64,000 nt of DNA from the NCBI GenBank assembly GCA_949825065.1, contig OX463855.1, positions 37,892,301 to 37,956,300 on the forward strand, read 5' to 3'. The DNA is from Odontocerum albicorne (taxonomy: Eukaryota > Arthropoda > Insecta > Trichoptera > Odontoceridae). The position numbers and the translations under genes are program-made. The notes beneath the pieces were generated by a model that saw only the letters and a list, made by a program, of their open reading frames with translations, had not been told where the DNA came from and searched no databases. Below, in pieces: positions 10,701 to 21,700 of the stretch. Each line of letters opens with the position of its first letter. The first letter of the stretch is position 1.

Positions 10701-13182
10701 GCTAGGGATGGGGTATACGATAATTGGATTTTTGATTTTTTTATACCTAAAATTAAATGTTCATAATTAGTATTAATTCATAGTAAAGATAGATACAAAT
10801 CATACAACGCATTAGAAAGTCAGTATAATGAAAATTAGGAATTAAAACGTCAGTTTAGAGAAAAACAATTTTTTCATTTAGAAAAAACTATTCGATTTGT
10901 AAAAAAAAACGATTTTACCCCATCCCTTTGAGACATGACATTTCAAACACCACAGGGACCAAACCTACTTTTTCTCTAGTATAATAATCAAAATGACTAT
11001 TCAATAAAATTGATATGTAACAAACCTTGGATCGCGTACGTCCTTTTGTGATGACGAAGGTTCCACATCAAAAAGAGGTACGGGCTTTTTAGAACTCATT
11101 TCACGAGGTCTGTTTTTATTTTCTCTTTTGAATGTATTATTTTTACTTCTTTCTCTCTTTGAGGGGGCTCCAAATACAGCTTCATTGTATATTTTAGAGC
11201 CCAATTTCTCTTTGAGCTTTTGGAGATCTTCAAAACTCATGGAAGATAATTCAGAACGAATTTGAATCTGGGAAAAATAAAAAACTTATTAAACGTATAG
11301 ACCAGACGTGGGCAAATGCGGCTCTTCGTTGGGTTAAGTGCGGCTCCCAATGTCTTATAAAAATATATATATATATATTTTTTTTTTAATCCACTTTGCA
11401 CGGATTTCTCATGTTACACAAAGAGGATCTGCTTCTAGCGTTAGCTTATTCGTTAGGAATAATATCAGCCAGGATTCTTCTCATACTGCTAGTCGGTACT
11501 GAGAATATATCAACCGTGTCTTTCAGTTGGTTCAATATCTCTATACCACGCATGACAGAGTGTTTAGCCATGATATTCGTCCTGTAAGTTGGTATGTAGA
11601 ACAGAGGGTGATTCCTTGCACGGCTATATTTATTGGGTACATATAAACTTAGTGCTTCTAGAATCGCGGGACAGTTAACGGAAATATAGATACTTTCTTT
11701 CCCCATTATACTTGCAACATATTTTCGCGATTTTCCTTTCTAAATGTTGTAAGTGACAAGATGCGCATGTATGAATGCAAAAGACAAAGATTATTTTCTA
11801 TTTTGGGTACAACATATAGTTGTGAATCCCTATACTCCGCTATGAAGTTTGTAAAATCAAAACATCGTTCGCAGCTAACAAACGAGCATTTGATAAAATT
11901 ACTGTGAACGGCTGTAACAAATTTTACACTTTTTATTATATTTTATTTTTATTAAATAAATTTTGAACTATGTAATTATTTTGTGTTTTCTTTCTCATTT
12001 TTATATTAATTCTTATGTGTATTTTTAATACTTTATAGAGCAATTAAGATTTGTGTAGAATATATTGGGTGTTAACATAAGTTGTGTCCGTTTTTTTTCC
12101 AATTTAAAAATGAGCACCAAAAGTAAAACAAAATGGTAAATGTTATACGTCATTCGGAAGAAAATTTTCTGCTCTACAAGATATTGTGTTTGCTTTTACG
12201 TTACATGTATAATTTTTTGTTTGATTACAAGCCTTCAAAATGGAATGTCAAGTACACGAAAGTGAGCATTTTCGAAACCTCCTTCTGGTCGCGTTCAATC
12301 GAGGGAATAAAGCTGCCAAAGCTGCTCGCGATATTTGCGAAGTGTACGGTGGAGATGCTATGAATGAAAGGACAGCTCATCGTCCAGAACGCTCCATGTC
12401 TTTCAGGTCGAAATTACCGTCTTTGAAACGCAAAAACCATCGACGAGCTGTCCTTTCATTCATAGCATCTTCACTGTACACTTCGCAAATATCGCGAGCA
12501 GCTTTGGCAGCTTTATTCCCCCCTCGATTGAAGGCAAATAAAAGGAGGTGTCGAAAATGCTCCCTTTTGTCTACTTGACATTCCATTTTGAAGGCTTGTA
12601 ATCAAATAAAATAATATATGTAACGTAAAAGCAAACACAATATATTGTAGAGCAGAAAATTTTCTTTCGAATGACGTATAACCTTTGCCATTTTGTTTTA
12701 CTTTTGGTGCTCATTTTTAAATTTGAAAAAAACTGATACAACTTATGTTAACACCTATTTATTAAATTAATTAAGATTTGTGTAGAATATGTAATAAATT
12801 TGTATTTGTGTATTTAATACTACGTGAGAACGTGACTATGGTGTGTCTTTATATGTATGAAAATTCAGAATGTGGCTCTCATTGACCTATGAGTATGCCT
12901 ACCCCTGGTATACACTGAGAGGTACATTTTTACACCATTCCTTGATATTAAATCTAATTGACCATATATAATTGATAATTTTAAAAATGACCTAACAAAT
13001 TTTTTCTCGTCAAAATAGCTACTTAATTTATTCTTGAAAAGAATATAAAACAACTACACCAATGTTTTTTTTCATGATACAACAGTTATATAGATATTTA
13101 CACCATGTATACGCCTCCTATATGTTCATGAAATCAAATATCTTACCCGCTCCGGATCGTCACTTATATCGTCTGTTGACAT
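4669..13182 (-). CDS. RRP36: RRP36, ribosomal RNA processing protein 36 (gene span, four exons)
   Basis: RRP36 is a nucleolar factor needed for early cleavages of pre-rRNA during 18S rRNA and small-subunit maturation. Spliced in phase, the four exons give 229 aa, close to the roughly 260 aa of the human protein. Visible family features, in order: an acidic start (MSTDDISDDPER), MSFEDLQKLKEKLGSKIYNE, REMSSKKPVP, the signature DPRFDSLCGTYNPKAFKRSY spanning the exon 2/3 join, a long charged coiled coil (LKKELKKTEDPEREDQ..., exon 3), and a basic tail (LKKSGKLEKHITKHRKR, exon 4). Introns are 3.6, 2.3 and 1.9 kb and stuffed with transposons, yet every splice site and frame is intact. The coding exons look functional. 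The neighbouring Kelch gene is transcribed divergently, with 2.4 kb between start codons. Confidence 0.9.
4990..5800 (-). mobile_element. LINE reverse-transcriptase 3' part, in RRP36 intron 3
   Basis: The minus strand encodes LPNCDSFKYLESLIHSDGGC, KLKGKVYQTIVIPALLYGSE and, after frameshifts, RRLRWYGHVGRRAPDHIVNQ. This is the usual order of the C-terminal region of RTE/CR1-type LINE polymerases. It is decayed. A sister fragment lies at 33945-34440 on the plus strand. Confidence 0.75.
5820..6286. other. RRP36 intron 3 sequence, nothing recognised
   Basis: AT-rich intronic sequence between the LINE fragment and the MITE. Confidence 0.5.
6802..8046 (-). mobile_element. mariner-like element, family C, nested in a MITE
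   Basis: The inverted ends CGAGGCATATCCAGAAAGTA and CGAGGCGTATCCAGAAAGTA are flanked by TA duplications (6800-6801 and 8047-8048). It is 1.25 kb, near full length for mariner. It is younger than the MITE it interrupts. Confidence 0.88.
6901..7878 (-). pseudogene. mariner transposase with in-frame stops and a catalytic deletion
   Basis: The protein starts MSIQSPAKCEIRGVIRYLVW. The N-terminal DNA-binding half ends at an in-frame TAG (7687-7689) and continues in the same frame as RSGRPSIVTDEIVEK. The first catalytic Asp is in VTGDETWI and the second in LLHDNARPHTAN. The segment that should carry the third Asp (YSPDLAPSD type) is missing: NARPHTAN runs straight into LFTSLKLHMGGKRF. A second in-frame stop (6958-6960) precedes the C-terminal IPRFTTCIERNGDYVEK. 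It is certainly inactive. Confidence 0.88.
8412..8692 (-). CDS. RRP36: RRP36 exon 3 (coiled coil)
   Basis: The acceptor is CTTTTTCAG and the donor GTAAGT. The first base completes the Arg of DPRFD. The exon encodes FDSLCGTYNPKAFKRSYSFL and then a Lys/Glu-rich helix through EGKNPDYIKK. Confidence 0.9.
8693..9516. other. RRP36 intron 2, nothing recognised
   Basis: AT-rich intron sequence with no supported gene or element end. Confidence 0.5.
9521..10108. mobile_element. piggyBac-like MITE, family P1, copy 1
   Basis: TTAA stands on both sides (9517-9520 and 10109-10112), the target signature of piggyBac elements. The ends are CCTTTCCCTTCCTGTACTAA and CACAGGGAAGGAAGGG. It has no coding capacity and contains a subterminal hairpin GTGTATT C AATACAC. 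A second copy lies at 20821-21445. Confidence 0.82.
10425..10984. mobile_element. MITE family M1, copy b
   Basis: It begins ATACTAGAGAAAATGTAGGA and ends CTACTTTTTCTCTAGTATA. Orientation is opposite to copy a. No coding capacity; it lies in RRP36 intron 2. Confidence 0.8.
11026..11267 (-). CDS. RRP36: RRP36 exon 2
   Basis: The acceptor is TTTTTCCCAG and the donor AAG|GTTTGT. The exon encodes IQIRSELSSMSFEDLQKLKE through QKDVRDPR. Its last two bases join exon 3 to complete Arg. Confidence 0.9.
11390..11712 (-). mobile_element. LINE reverse-transcriptase tail, copy 1 (sister at 59403-59770)
   Basis: The minus strand encodes ILEALSLYVPNKYSRARNHP, LFYIPTYRTNIMAKHSVMRG and TVDIFSVPTSSMRRILADI, which is a non-LTR polymerase C-terminus. 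The sister copy is nearly identical in the same core. Confidence 0.7.
12063..12758. mobile_element. mariner family A, palindromic (two 5' halves head to head)
   Basis: Both ends carry GTGTTAACATAAGTTG-type sequence. The left half encodes MECQVHESEHFRNLLLVAFN on the plus strand, and the right half encodes MECQVDKREHFRHLLLFAFN on the minus strand. Each stops after the first helix-turn-helix region (DICEVY..DAMNERTA). The catalytic half is absent from both arms, so the element is a large foldback. Confidence 0.85.
13147..13182 (-). CDS. RRP36: RRP36 exon 1 (12 codons)
   Basis: ATG TCA ACA GAC GAT... encodes the acidic MSTDDISDDPER and ends at a GTAAGA donor in phase 0 with exon 2. It is short but in phase, and typical of the acidic N-terminus of this family. 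Confidence 0.75.
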
Positions 13183-14320
13183 AATTATGACAGGAAATAA
13201 TTATTAAGAAACACAAAACGCTTTTCTTTTTTTTTCGCACATTTAGTAATACGTGAATAATTTTTTGAACAACTTGACGATAGATCGTAAATGATCTGTC
13301 AAAAAATTACAAACACATCCATGTGTTAACTAGTGTTACCAGATCTCACTTTTTTATGTTAACAATTTATGGCAAGGACAGAAATAATTTATGGCATGAA
13401 AATTTAACCCTTATTGCCATGTGGTATTTTTTCATCAATTAAGAAGAGCTTATATTTTATATAGAACAACGGTGAGCATACTCGGCAAAAAAAATAATCT
13501 CAATTTCAAAAATCCTTGCCCATCGCACCAGATAACTTCTTCTTGCTCCAACAATAATACCCATCTAGTGAAAAGATGTAGTGCAAAAACAAAAATTAAC
13601 CACTCAACATGAAAACAAAATACTTTCAAAGCTCAAATAAATTTTTTATCTTATCCCATCAATAAGCATCTCGTCACCATAAATTACCTTACCTGCCATT
13701 CCAGAAATCATTTTAATTAACAATATGTGGCATGAAATACAATTTTTATTGCCAGGTTCGTTCATTATCCGCATTATAGAGATTTACTTTAGTTTTTATT
13801 TAAAGCGGCGATTTTCAAAAAGGGCGCTACTGCACCCAAGGGGGGTGGTATAAGCTTCACGGGGCGCTGGAAGGCAAGGAGGGGGAAAGAGGGCACTAGG
13901 CTGGTGAAAGGGGGTAAATAATACATTTATAGTCGTATATCAGAAAATTTAATTTTAAAGTATGGTATAGCTGTCAGAAATTTGATGTAAAAAATATTAT
14001 CCGTTTTCTGTTTTAAAGAATTCTATTAATTTGTATCATGTATGGGAGGAAAGAGGGGGGGGGGGTGATGAAATAAATATATGCTCTAAAAAGAGACGGG
14101 GGTCTGAATAAATGTGGAAAACACTGATCTGTAGAATAGCGACGAGCGCTATCGGCAATAAAACAACTTCTCCACGACAACTTCAAAAATCATTTCCCAT
14201 TTAACAATAACACCATCCAGTGAGAAGACACAGACGGTGCCTCAATAAAACAGAAATTATCTACCTAACATGAAAAAAAGGACATTCAAAGCTCTAATGA
14301 AAACATCCAATCGAATAGAT
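13183..14320. other. Spacer between RRP36 and the Kelch gene
   Basis: Intergenic AT-rich sequence. The presumed RRP36 promoter must lie here, but no TATA box or initiator could be singled out. The segment 13795-14125 is an eroded repeat (listed separately). Confidence 0.4.
13795..14125. mobile_element. Eroded non-autonomous element, probably hAT-like, copy 1
   Basis: It contains GGGCGCTACTGCACCCAAGG and a TTTTAAAGAATTCTATTAAT block, both shared with 16425-16650. One edge reads GGAAAACACTG, a common hAT-type end. No target duplication could be confirmed. Confidence 0.4.
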
Positions 14321-15212
14321 CAGGGCTTCTTAAACTTTTTTCATTCACGACCCCATTTATGATTGCGAGTTTCCTGGCGACCCCATATAAATATAAAAGA
14401 AAGATAAATAAATATTTTTTGATGATTTATTTATTAGGTAACAATATACATAAACATATGAAAATATATAGTTTTAGAATTCGTTTAGAAACATACAAAA
14501 ATCTAAAATTAAAAATTGTACAAAAAGTTGTAAAATTGTATTTATTATAGTTACAAAAATTATATGCCCTATTTTTCATCAAAATTGCATTTTTTGCAAT
14601 AACATAAATAAAAGGGAATTCTGACCGTCTTAGTTCGCTCGAATATATTCGAACGCAGTCGTTGAGTGGTAAGTATTAAATTAAAATTAAAGGAAAAAAA
14701 TTTAGTGAGATGGATGTGCCTGTTTTTTTATTGCATAACAAATTAAATCTTGGTGGAATGTTTGACACTGCTGGACGTAAGACCTCTTCAACATTTTTTA
14801 GCGATGAACGATATTGGGATTTAATATGTGTTAAAGCTGAGAAAGTAACTTCACATAAATATGTGGTGTTGAATGGCAGTAGAACATTTAATTAATTAAT
14901 TACCGAATAAATAAAAAAAAAACTAAAATCTCGTTACGGTGGAACACTGACAATTGACTACACTAGAAGAGCGTCAATACTACACTAGTTCACATTACAG
15001 TCAGTGTTATTGAATCATTGTCTCGCTGCACGTGAGCGCGTGCATTCCAACCTTTGTTTGTGTGCAGGTGTGTGAGTGTGATTCTGCACAAATACACATC
15101 TAGATGTTATAAAATCGTGTATTTAAATATTTGACATTAAAATCTCTCGCGACCCCAGAATTTTGCTACGCGACCCCATTTTGGGTCGCGACCCATAGTT
15201 TAAGAAGGCCTG
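14321..15212. mobile_element. hAT-like non-autonomous element with perfect 8-bp duplication
   Basis: GAATAGAT is repeated exactly on both sides (14313-14320 and 15213-15220). The ends are CAGGGCTTCTTAAAC and (complement) CAGGCCTTCTTAAAC, with 14 of 15 bases matching. The subterminal parts carry repeated CGACCCCAT motifs. A 61-codon open frame at 14710-14895 is not recognised. The right end is about 340 bp upstream of the Kelch start codon. Confidence 0.88.
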
Positions 15213-15551
15213 GAATAGATCAACACCCTGCCGCTTTTCAAAATATATCACATGCGTGAATTGCCTATTAAAAAATATTCAGAATAAAATTGACAGATTT
15301 TCGTAGCACTGGTAACATTATTTTTTTTTCGTTGAATAAGTTGTGGAGACAGGCTTATTTTTTCGGATACCGGCGTTAAATATAAGAAAAAAATGGTTAA
15401 ATGGAGAAACTTTATTAGTTGTTTAAAAATAACACTTTAAAATGTGTTTTTAGATGTAATCCATCTTTCATCTCCCGAGTGCGTGCCAAAGGCATTGATG
15501 TATCGGAAGCGGTTGAATTTTTGAAAATAATTATAAGTAACGAACTTCAAA

Positions 15552-15725
15552 ATGACTGAAAATATAACGTCAACCCGTTTTTCGGACCCTCACGATGTAG
15601 TTTTGAAAGTAGAAAATGAAAGGTTTTACGTAGAGAAGAGCGTGCTCCGCAAAAACTGTTCGTATTTTGATGCCATGTTCAATGGTAAATTTGTAGAAAA
15701 TGAACAAAAAGAGGTCGTTTTAGAG
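15552..15725 (+). CDS. Kelch gene exon 1 (first half of BTB)
   Basis: The start context is CAAAATGAC. The exon has 58 codons, MTENITSTRFSDPHDVVLKV through NEQKEVVLE, and ends at the donor GAG|GTAAAC in phase 0. The BTB core HDVVLKV, the CSYFDAMFNGKF helix and the VVLE strand are all present. Confidence 0.85.
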
Positions 15726-18700
15726 GTAAACTATCATATCTTTTTTTCTATTTATCGAAGAAGACTTTTCATTGTCTTTGGCAAAAGTTGACAGCCCTTT
15801 GGATTGTAGTATTTGGTAATTGTGCACTTCGAAGGCGAAAGACGACTACCAGATGTATTCTTTTAAGATTTCATATTCTCTTTGGGGTCTCACTTAAAAA
15901 AAAAATGTTTTGTCCTTTTCTTTTATGCCAACAAGTTTTGTACATACCATCACACCATCTCCCTGTCGGGGTAGGCAGAGAGGACAGAGCACCAAACTTT
16001 ACACATCTTCCTCTTTCACATCCATACAACTTATATGATTTCTATGACTTTCTACAAACTCCTTTCAAAATATCATTCACTTGATCCAACCAGACCTCCG
16101 TGGCTCAGTTAGTAAGATGCTTGTTTCCCAAATAGGACATTGCGGGTTCAAATCTCGCTGGAACCCAGATTTAAAAAAAAACAATTCCAGTCTGGATTTC
16201 ACTTAATGCCTCTTCATAATTTTTCTGGTTGGTTGGAAGAGATTGCCACATGGCAATAAGTCCACCAGGTTTTACTGTATGCAACGAAAGTGTAATACAA
16301 TATTTTCCTTGGTCTTCCTGTCACACACCTAATTATATTAGCACTGTACATCTAATTTGCTAGTCTTTTTTCATTCAGTCCATATGCCCAAACCATCTCA
16401 GCATGTTCTTCATCTAACTGATTCCCAAAGTGGGTGCTACTGCCTCCTTCAGGGCGGTGTAAGTCCCATGGGGAGGGCACTGAAACACAAGAAAGCAGAA
16501 GACGGTGGTAACTAGTGAAAAGGGATAAAGAACACAAATAAATACTTCCTACAAATAAATGTCAGAAAAGTTAATTTCACTGGAAGCACTATTTGAAGGC
16601 AAAATATTTTCCATTTTCTGATTTAAAGAATTCTATTAATTTACATAAATAGTTTAATCACAACTCAATCAATATAAATTAATTTTGAAATAAAAAAACT
16701 TAGGCCTCGGCCACACAGGTAGGAGCCTCGCTTGGTGCTTAGAGCTACGCTGCGAGCTAGGTGACATCCTAGTGAACTAACGCACCCCATACTATCGCAA
16801 TGCCCACATTGCACGCTTCGCGCCACGCTACGTGACTCACCTAGTAGAGTAACTCGAAGCACCAAGCGAGGCCCCTACCTGTGTGGCCGAGGCCTTACCC
16901 TTGAACTTACAACAGATCTACTGCAACATTTGCTTTCATACAAACGATGCATCGTTGTTGCTGGGCCTCGAAGTCGAGGATCCTCTCGCCACTCTTTGTC
17001 CGTTCTTGAGCTGCTCTTCTACGTCAATCATGCGATCTTCTGTTGTGAGAAAACAGCCCGATCCTAGATGCTCACTGCCTCCCCCAGAAGTCACAGACAT
17101 GGGGATCCTGCTGAGTCGCTTGGTGCTCATTCAGTCGGAAAGCAAATCTGTGCGTAGAAATGATCAAAATAGGCTTCTCACAATTAGGGTTACCATCCCT
17201 GGAACGAAGCAATTTAAGGAGACTGCTAACTAGTATTGAGCTGTATGTGGAAAATAATGTCTAATCACATCAGGCCAATCTTTCACTTTGATATGCCTTC
17301 TTTATGAGGGGCGATTAATGAAAATAAACAGCAAAGAAAATCTTTTATTTACGTAAAGAATATTAAAATAGAATAAAACTTTATTTTATATACACATATG
17401 AACTAAGTAATTTTAAATTATTTTATAGGTACCTTTATATTTTGGTTAGTAAAATAAATTCTTAAATTTAAAATATTTTTTTATTTCAATATATCATTAT
17501 TTTAATTTTCAATGTATCATTATGAAATATATGCTCTAAAACGGGACAATTCCTGATATAACTTAACACATCGGCTTTCAGTTCACAATCATCGCTAATC
17601 AATTTATTCCGTATTCTGTCATACATTTTCACTTCTTCTATTAGTCTCAAAGCATGCATTTCTACAGCATTTATCCAGCTCCTTTCAGTATTTTTCCAAG
17701 TCCATGTTTCACTCTCATACAACATAGTTGACACGATACAAAAAATATACTACTCTGGACTTAAGAGGTTTTGATACTGTCCAGTTCAAATATATATGTT
17801 TTGGTGCCCATTGACTTTGTTTTCGATCACTACACACTGTTTGATATTCTGCCGTCATAAGCAAAAACGCAGCTAACAGGAAAAAATAAGAAATTTAACT
17901 AAGTATGAGGCAATATTCCATATCAAATTCTGAACCATAATCCATAAAAAAACTACAGAAAACCATTTTTCAACACAAATATCAACATGTCTTTTTTAAT
18001 TTTACAAACTACTAAGCAAAAAAACAGAAAAATGTGATTCATAAGATAAAAGACAGCGTGTGCGTGATTCATAAGAAAAAAGACAGCCTATACGTTTGCT
18101 GCGTTTTTGCTTATGAATCACATTTTAATGCTTTTTTGTTTATGAATCACGACATTTTTAAGCAGCAATGAAAAACATAAAAGTACGGTTTTCTCAAAAC
18201 TTAACTTTTGCCATTAGCTGCGTTTTTGCTTATGAGGGCAGTACGAGTATTCCTCTTAACTCTTCCATCATCTAAGAAAATACTGACCAAATAGCAAAAC
18301 TCCTCAACTTGCCCCAATCTTTCATTATTCACCCATTTATGGCATTACTTTTCCTTTCACACTTTTCGCCAAATAAATTTTATGGTTACTAAAAATTTGC
18401 AGTTAGTTTTATAGCTAACAGATAGAGAACATCTATTGTCATCTAGTGAAATTGTAAAAATCAGCTGATAAGTAATCACAAAGTTAGCTGCAGCTTGGCT
18501 ATTTGTATCAGTATATAGCGATTCCCCAATGGGGCTTAGTGTTATGAGACTAAGTGCGACGACCTATATAAATATATTTATTATGATTTTGAATTATCTT
18601 TGTTTTTTATGTACAAAAACAATTGATATACAAATACTTCATAACATAAATCTCCTTTTTTTCCGAATGCAGGCGGCCCACAACTTTCGCACATAATTTG

Positions 18701-21700
18701 TTCCTGAAAATGTGTGCAAATGTTGAATGTTCGAAAGTAGAGGGATGCAAAAAAACATCAAAAATTCTATTTTAAAATATTTATTTATCAATAATATGTT
18801 TAAAATATTGATTTATCAAAATGTACATAATTAAGTTAACGAGGCGTGTTTAAATGTTTGCAGGTGTTTTCTTTATAAACTTGTCAAGAGCTAGTTGAAT
18901 ACCACCCTTTTTTTCTTTTATTGATAAAGAGTTCTATAACATGCTGTGTCTCTCAGTCGCCCTATGTACATGAGATATACGTTCTCCATTGGGATCACAT
19001 TCTTCCATGATAGTCAAAAAATTGTCAAGATGCATGAAAAGGATTCATTCATATTTTTGATTGTCAAAGCCTTGATGATTTTATCAGCTTCATCCTCACT
19101 TTCATTGTATATTTCATTTAACTCTTGTTGCTCAATGAAGTATTCATTTGACAGATGTACTGAGTGAGATTCAATCAACTCATTAACATCTTCATTGTTG
19201 ACGTTCAAATTTTGTTAATTCATTAGGCTAACTATTTCATCTGTGATGGTTTCCGGAGTTTCTTCAGAATTTATAAAATCACTCATTTGTGGGTATAATT
19301 GTTTCCTGGAACCTTCCACTGTTGACTCTGATATTTCAGCCCACGAGTATCCAATATTTTTTATTGCTTTCCATATATTATAGTCCTTCCAAAAAAGTGG
19401 GAGCGATTGCATGGAAGCGAACAATTTTTGCATTATCGACAAAAATCTTTAAAAAATGTGCGAAAGTCGAGGGCCGCCTCTATCATCTTTTTGTTAAATG
19501 AAATAGTTCAAAACGTTCTCTTTTCATACAAAAAACGTCTGGTAATCCTAACTATGTACCATTTTGATTAAAGAGAACAGAATGTATCAACTTTTACTAG
19601 GTGGTCCATTTTTCAATACAAATAACACATTTTGCCTAAAAAGTAGATTTTTTTCTGCTTCAGTTTTCTTTGAAGTTGCACTTAGCAGTGCTATTTTTTT
19701 TGAGTGATTTGAGCAATACCTTTCCATAAGCATAATTGTGTACTGGAATTCTCAAACAGGCTTGTCAAATTATCGATAGTAAATATTTTAATCAAATTTA
19801 TTTATATGATATTTCATCATCAATTTTAATCAAAATTTTCATACTTGATACTTGTAATGTATTTGACAAAATTATAAAAAAAGTAGTGAGTGTTTCACAG
19901 ATTTACAAAGAAAAATAATCTTAAAATAAAAAAAAAACAATGAAAATAATATATAAGTAAGCCAATGCAAGTAAAAATTATTTAAAATTTACAAAAATTG
20001 CACAATATACACAGTTAATTATATGAAAAGGGATCGTGTCAAGTCAGCTGCCCGCATCTTACCACACCAAGTGTAATTTTGGCATTCATGAGGAAAGAAT
20101 AGTACAGTACAAATACAACACTATACATTCTGCTATTCTTTTATAAATCAATACAGTTTATATTTTAAAATATTTAGTATTGTTATAAGACAATTTTTCA
20201 TATTACAAAATTATATTTTTTTAAAAGTGGATAAGTGCCTTTATGAAATAATTGCTTAATGTTGCTATTGAAGTTTATGAAAGCTATTTAAAAAAAAATT
20301 AAATGTGATGTTATTTTTCTTAACTCACTATGAGTTTGATTGGGAGAGATACAATCAATAGGTGTTCAAAGAAAATAAAAGGGGCAAAGTGTCGTAGAAA
20401 GAATTGATTTATATTTTACATACTTAATGCCAAAAAAATATTGTGCATTCTTTATTGTCACCTTATACCATATTTCAGAAGCATAAAATATGAATTATAA
20501 TCAAAATTCAATTAAAGTAACAATTTGATGCAATATAGTAGTCATCAGGCAGAAATTTTTAATTTTGAGAGAAACTCCACAAAGCCTGTTCACACCATGT
20601 AGTCACCACATATGTGGAATATGTCCGTATGTGATATAAAAAAGGAAGAAAGAAAGGTGCAATGAGAAGAATATGTGTGTATTGTTGTATGATAGAGTAA
20701 GAAATGTGATTATTACGGATGAATATATGCCAAAAACTAGGGTTACCAGATGTCTCAGATTTGACTTCAAACTAATATAATCAACTTTTTATTTATTATA
20801 ACGCTTTAAATATTCTTTAACCTTTCCCTTCCCGTGCTAAAAATAAGCGTGTTCCGGTGCTGTGTATTCAATACACATGTAAAAATGAGCAATTTAAAAT
20901 AGGAAAAATAAGAAGCCAATTTATTAAATTAATTAATTTCGAAGTCAAAAGTGATAATAATTGAAATTTAATTGCTGAAAACATGAAAAAACATCAGCCG
21001 AGATTCACAAAACGGGCACAGAGACCACCTCATATGGATGCCCGCGAGCTATAGTATTGAGACAGGACTCTGAACACTAACACTGTGTATGTTATACCTC
21101 GAAGGAAGAAACAACTGCGAACTGAGATTCTATTTCTTGCGTTCCCATATACCGAAGTAGAGTGAGACGTGAATAGCGTCGCTTCCTCACCCATAGCAGT
21201 TTTTAGAATGAATATACCTATGTCACATGTTTGATAGTATTGGTGTATTTATTCCCGATTTTCACAAAATATCTCTGATGTGGCCGATAAGTGCTAATTA
21301 TTATTAATATTATTTTTTTCATTCACTGCGTAAATGTATTACGAAGGAATACCTAAAATCTTAACTCAGTATTTATTATATTTATAGAGATAGTAAAGTT
21401 TTTAGAAGCAATATGTACTAGTTACACATCACAGGGAAGGAAGGGTTAAAATATAAATAAAGAAGTGTGGCCTACAGGTACACACCACCTACTACATGCC
21501 TGGTATGGAAAAGGTTTACTTGATCATATTGATAAATAGTCTTTTTTTTTTTAAATACATCTATATATATTTTTTCAGATCATCTCTGCGGGTTCTATGG
21601 CAACAATTTTGGACTTCATGTATTATAAAACAATGAAGTTCCCTACTTTGAATAAAGTCGTGGAATTGATTGAAGCCGCAAAATACTTCCAAATGGAAGA

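Larger units (their letters stand above)
11303..12907. mobile_element. hAT-like element carrying nested LINE and mariner insertions
   Basis: The ends CAGACGTGGGCAAATGCGGC and (complement) CAGGGGTAGGCATACTCATA are flanked by an 8-bp duplication with one mismatch (GTATAGAC/GTATACAC). No hAT transposase is visible. The interior holds a LINE fragment (11390-11712) and a palindromic mariner (12063-12758), so the hAT is the oldest layer. It lies in RRP36 intron 1. Confidence 0.7.

Noticed and set aside
14710..14895. 61-codon frame MDVPVFLLHNKLNLGGMFDT inside the hAT element
   Set aside because: No similarity to hAT transposase or any family I recognise; it is too short to support as a gene.
16094..16170. 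A real tRNA gene
   Set aside because: A and B boxes exist, but acceptor and anticodon arms do not pair and a LINE-like tail follows, so it is a SINE.
16883..17233. 116-codon plus-strand frame starting MAEALPLNLQQIYCNICFHT
   Set aside because: Its start lies within the foldback MITE, the opposite strand is equally open, and no family is recognised.
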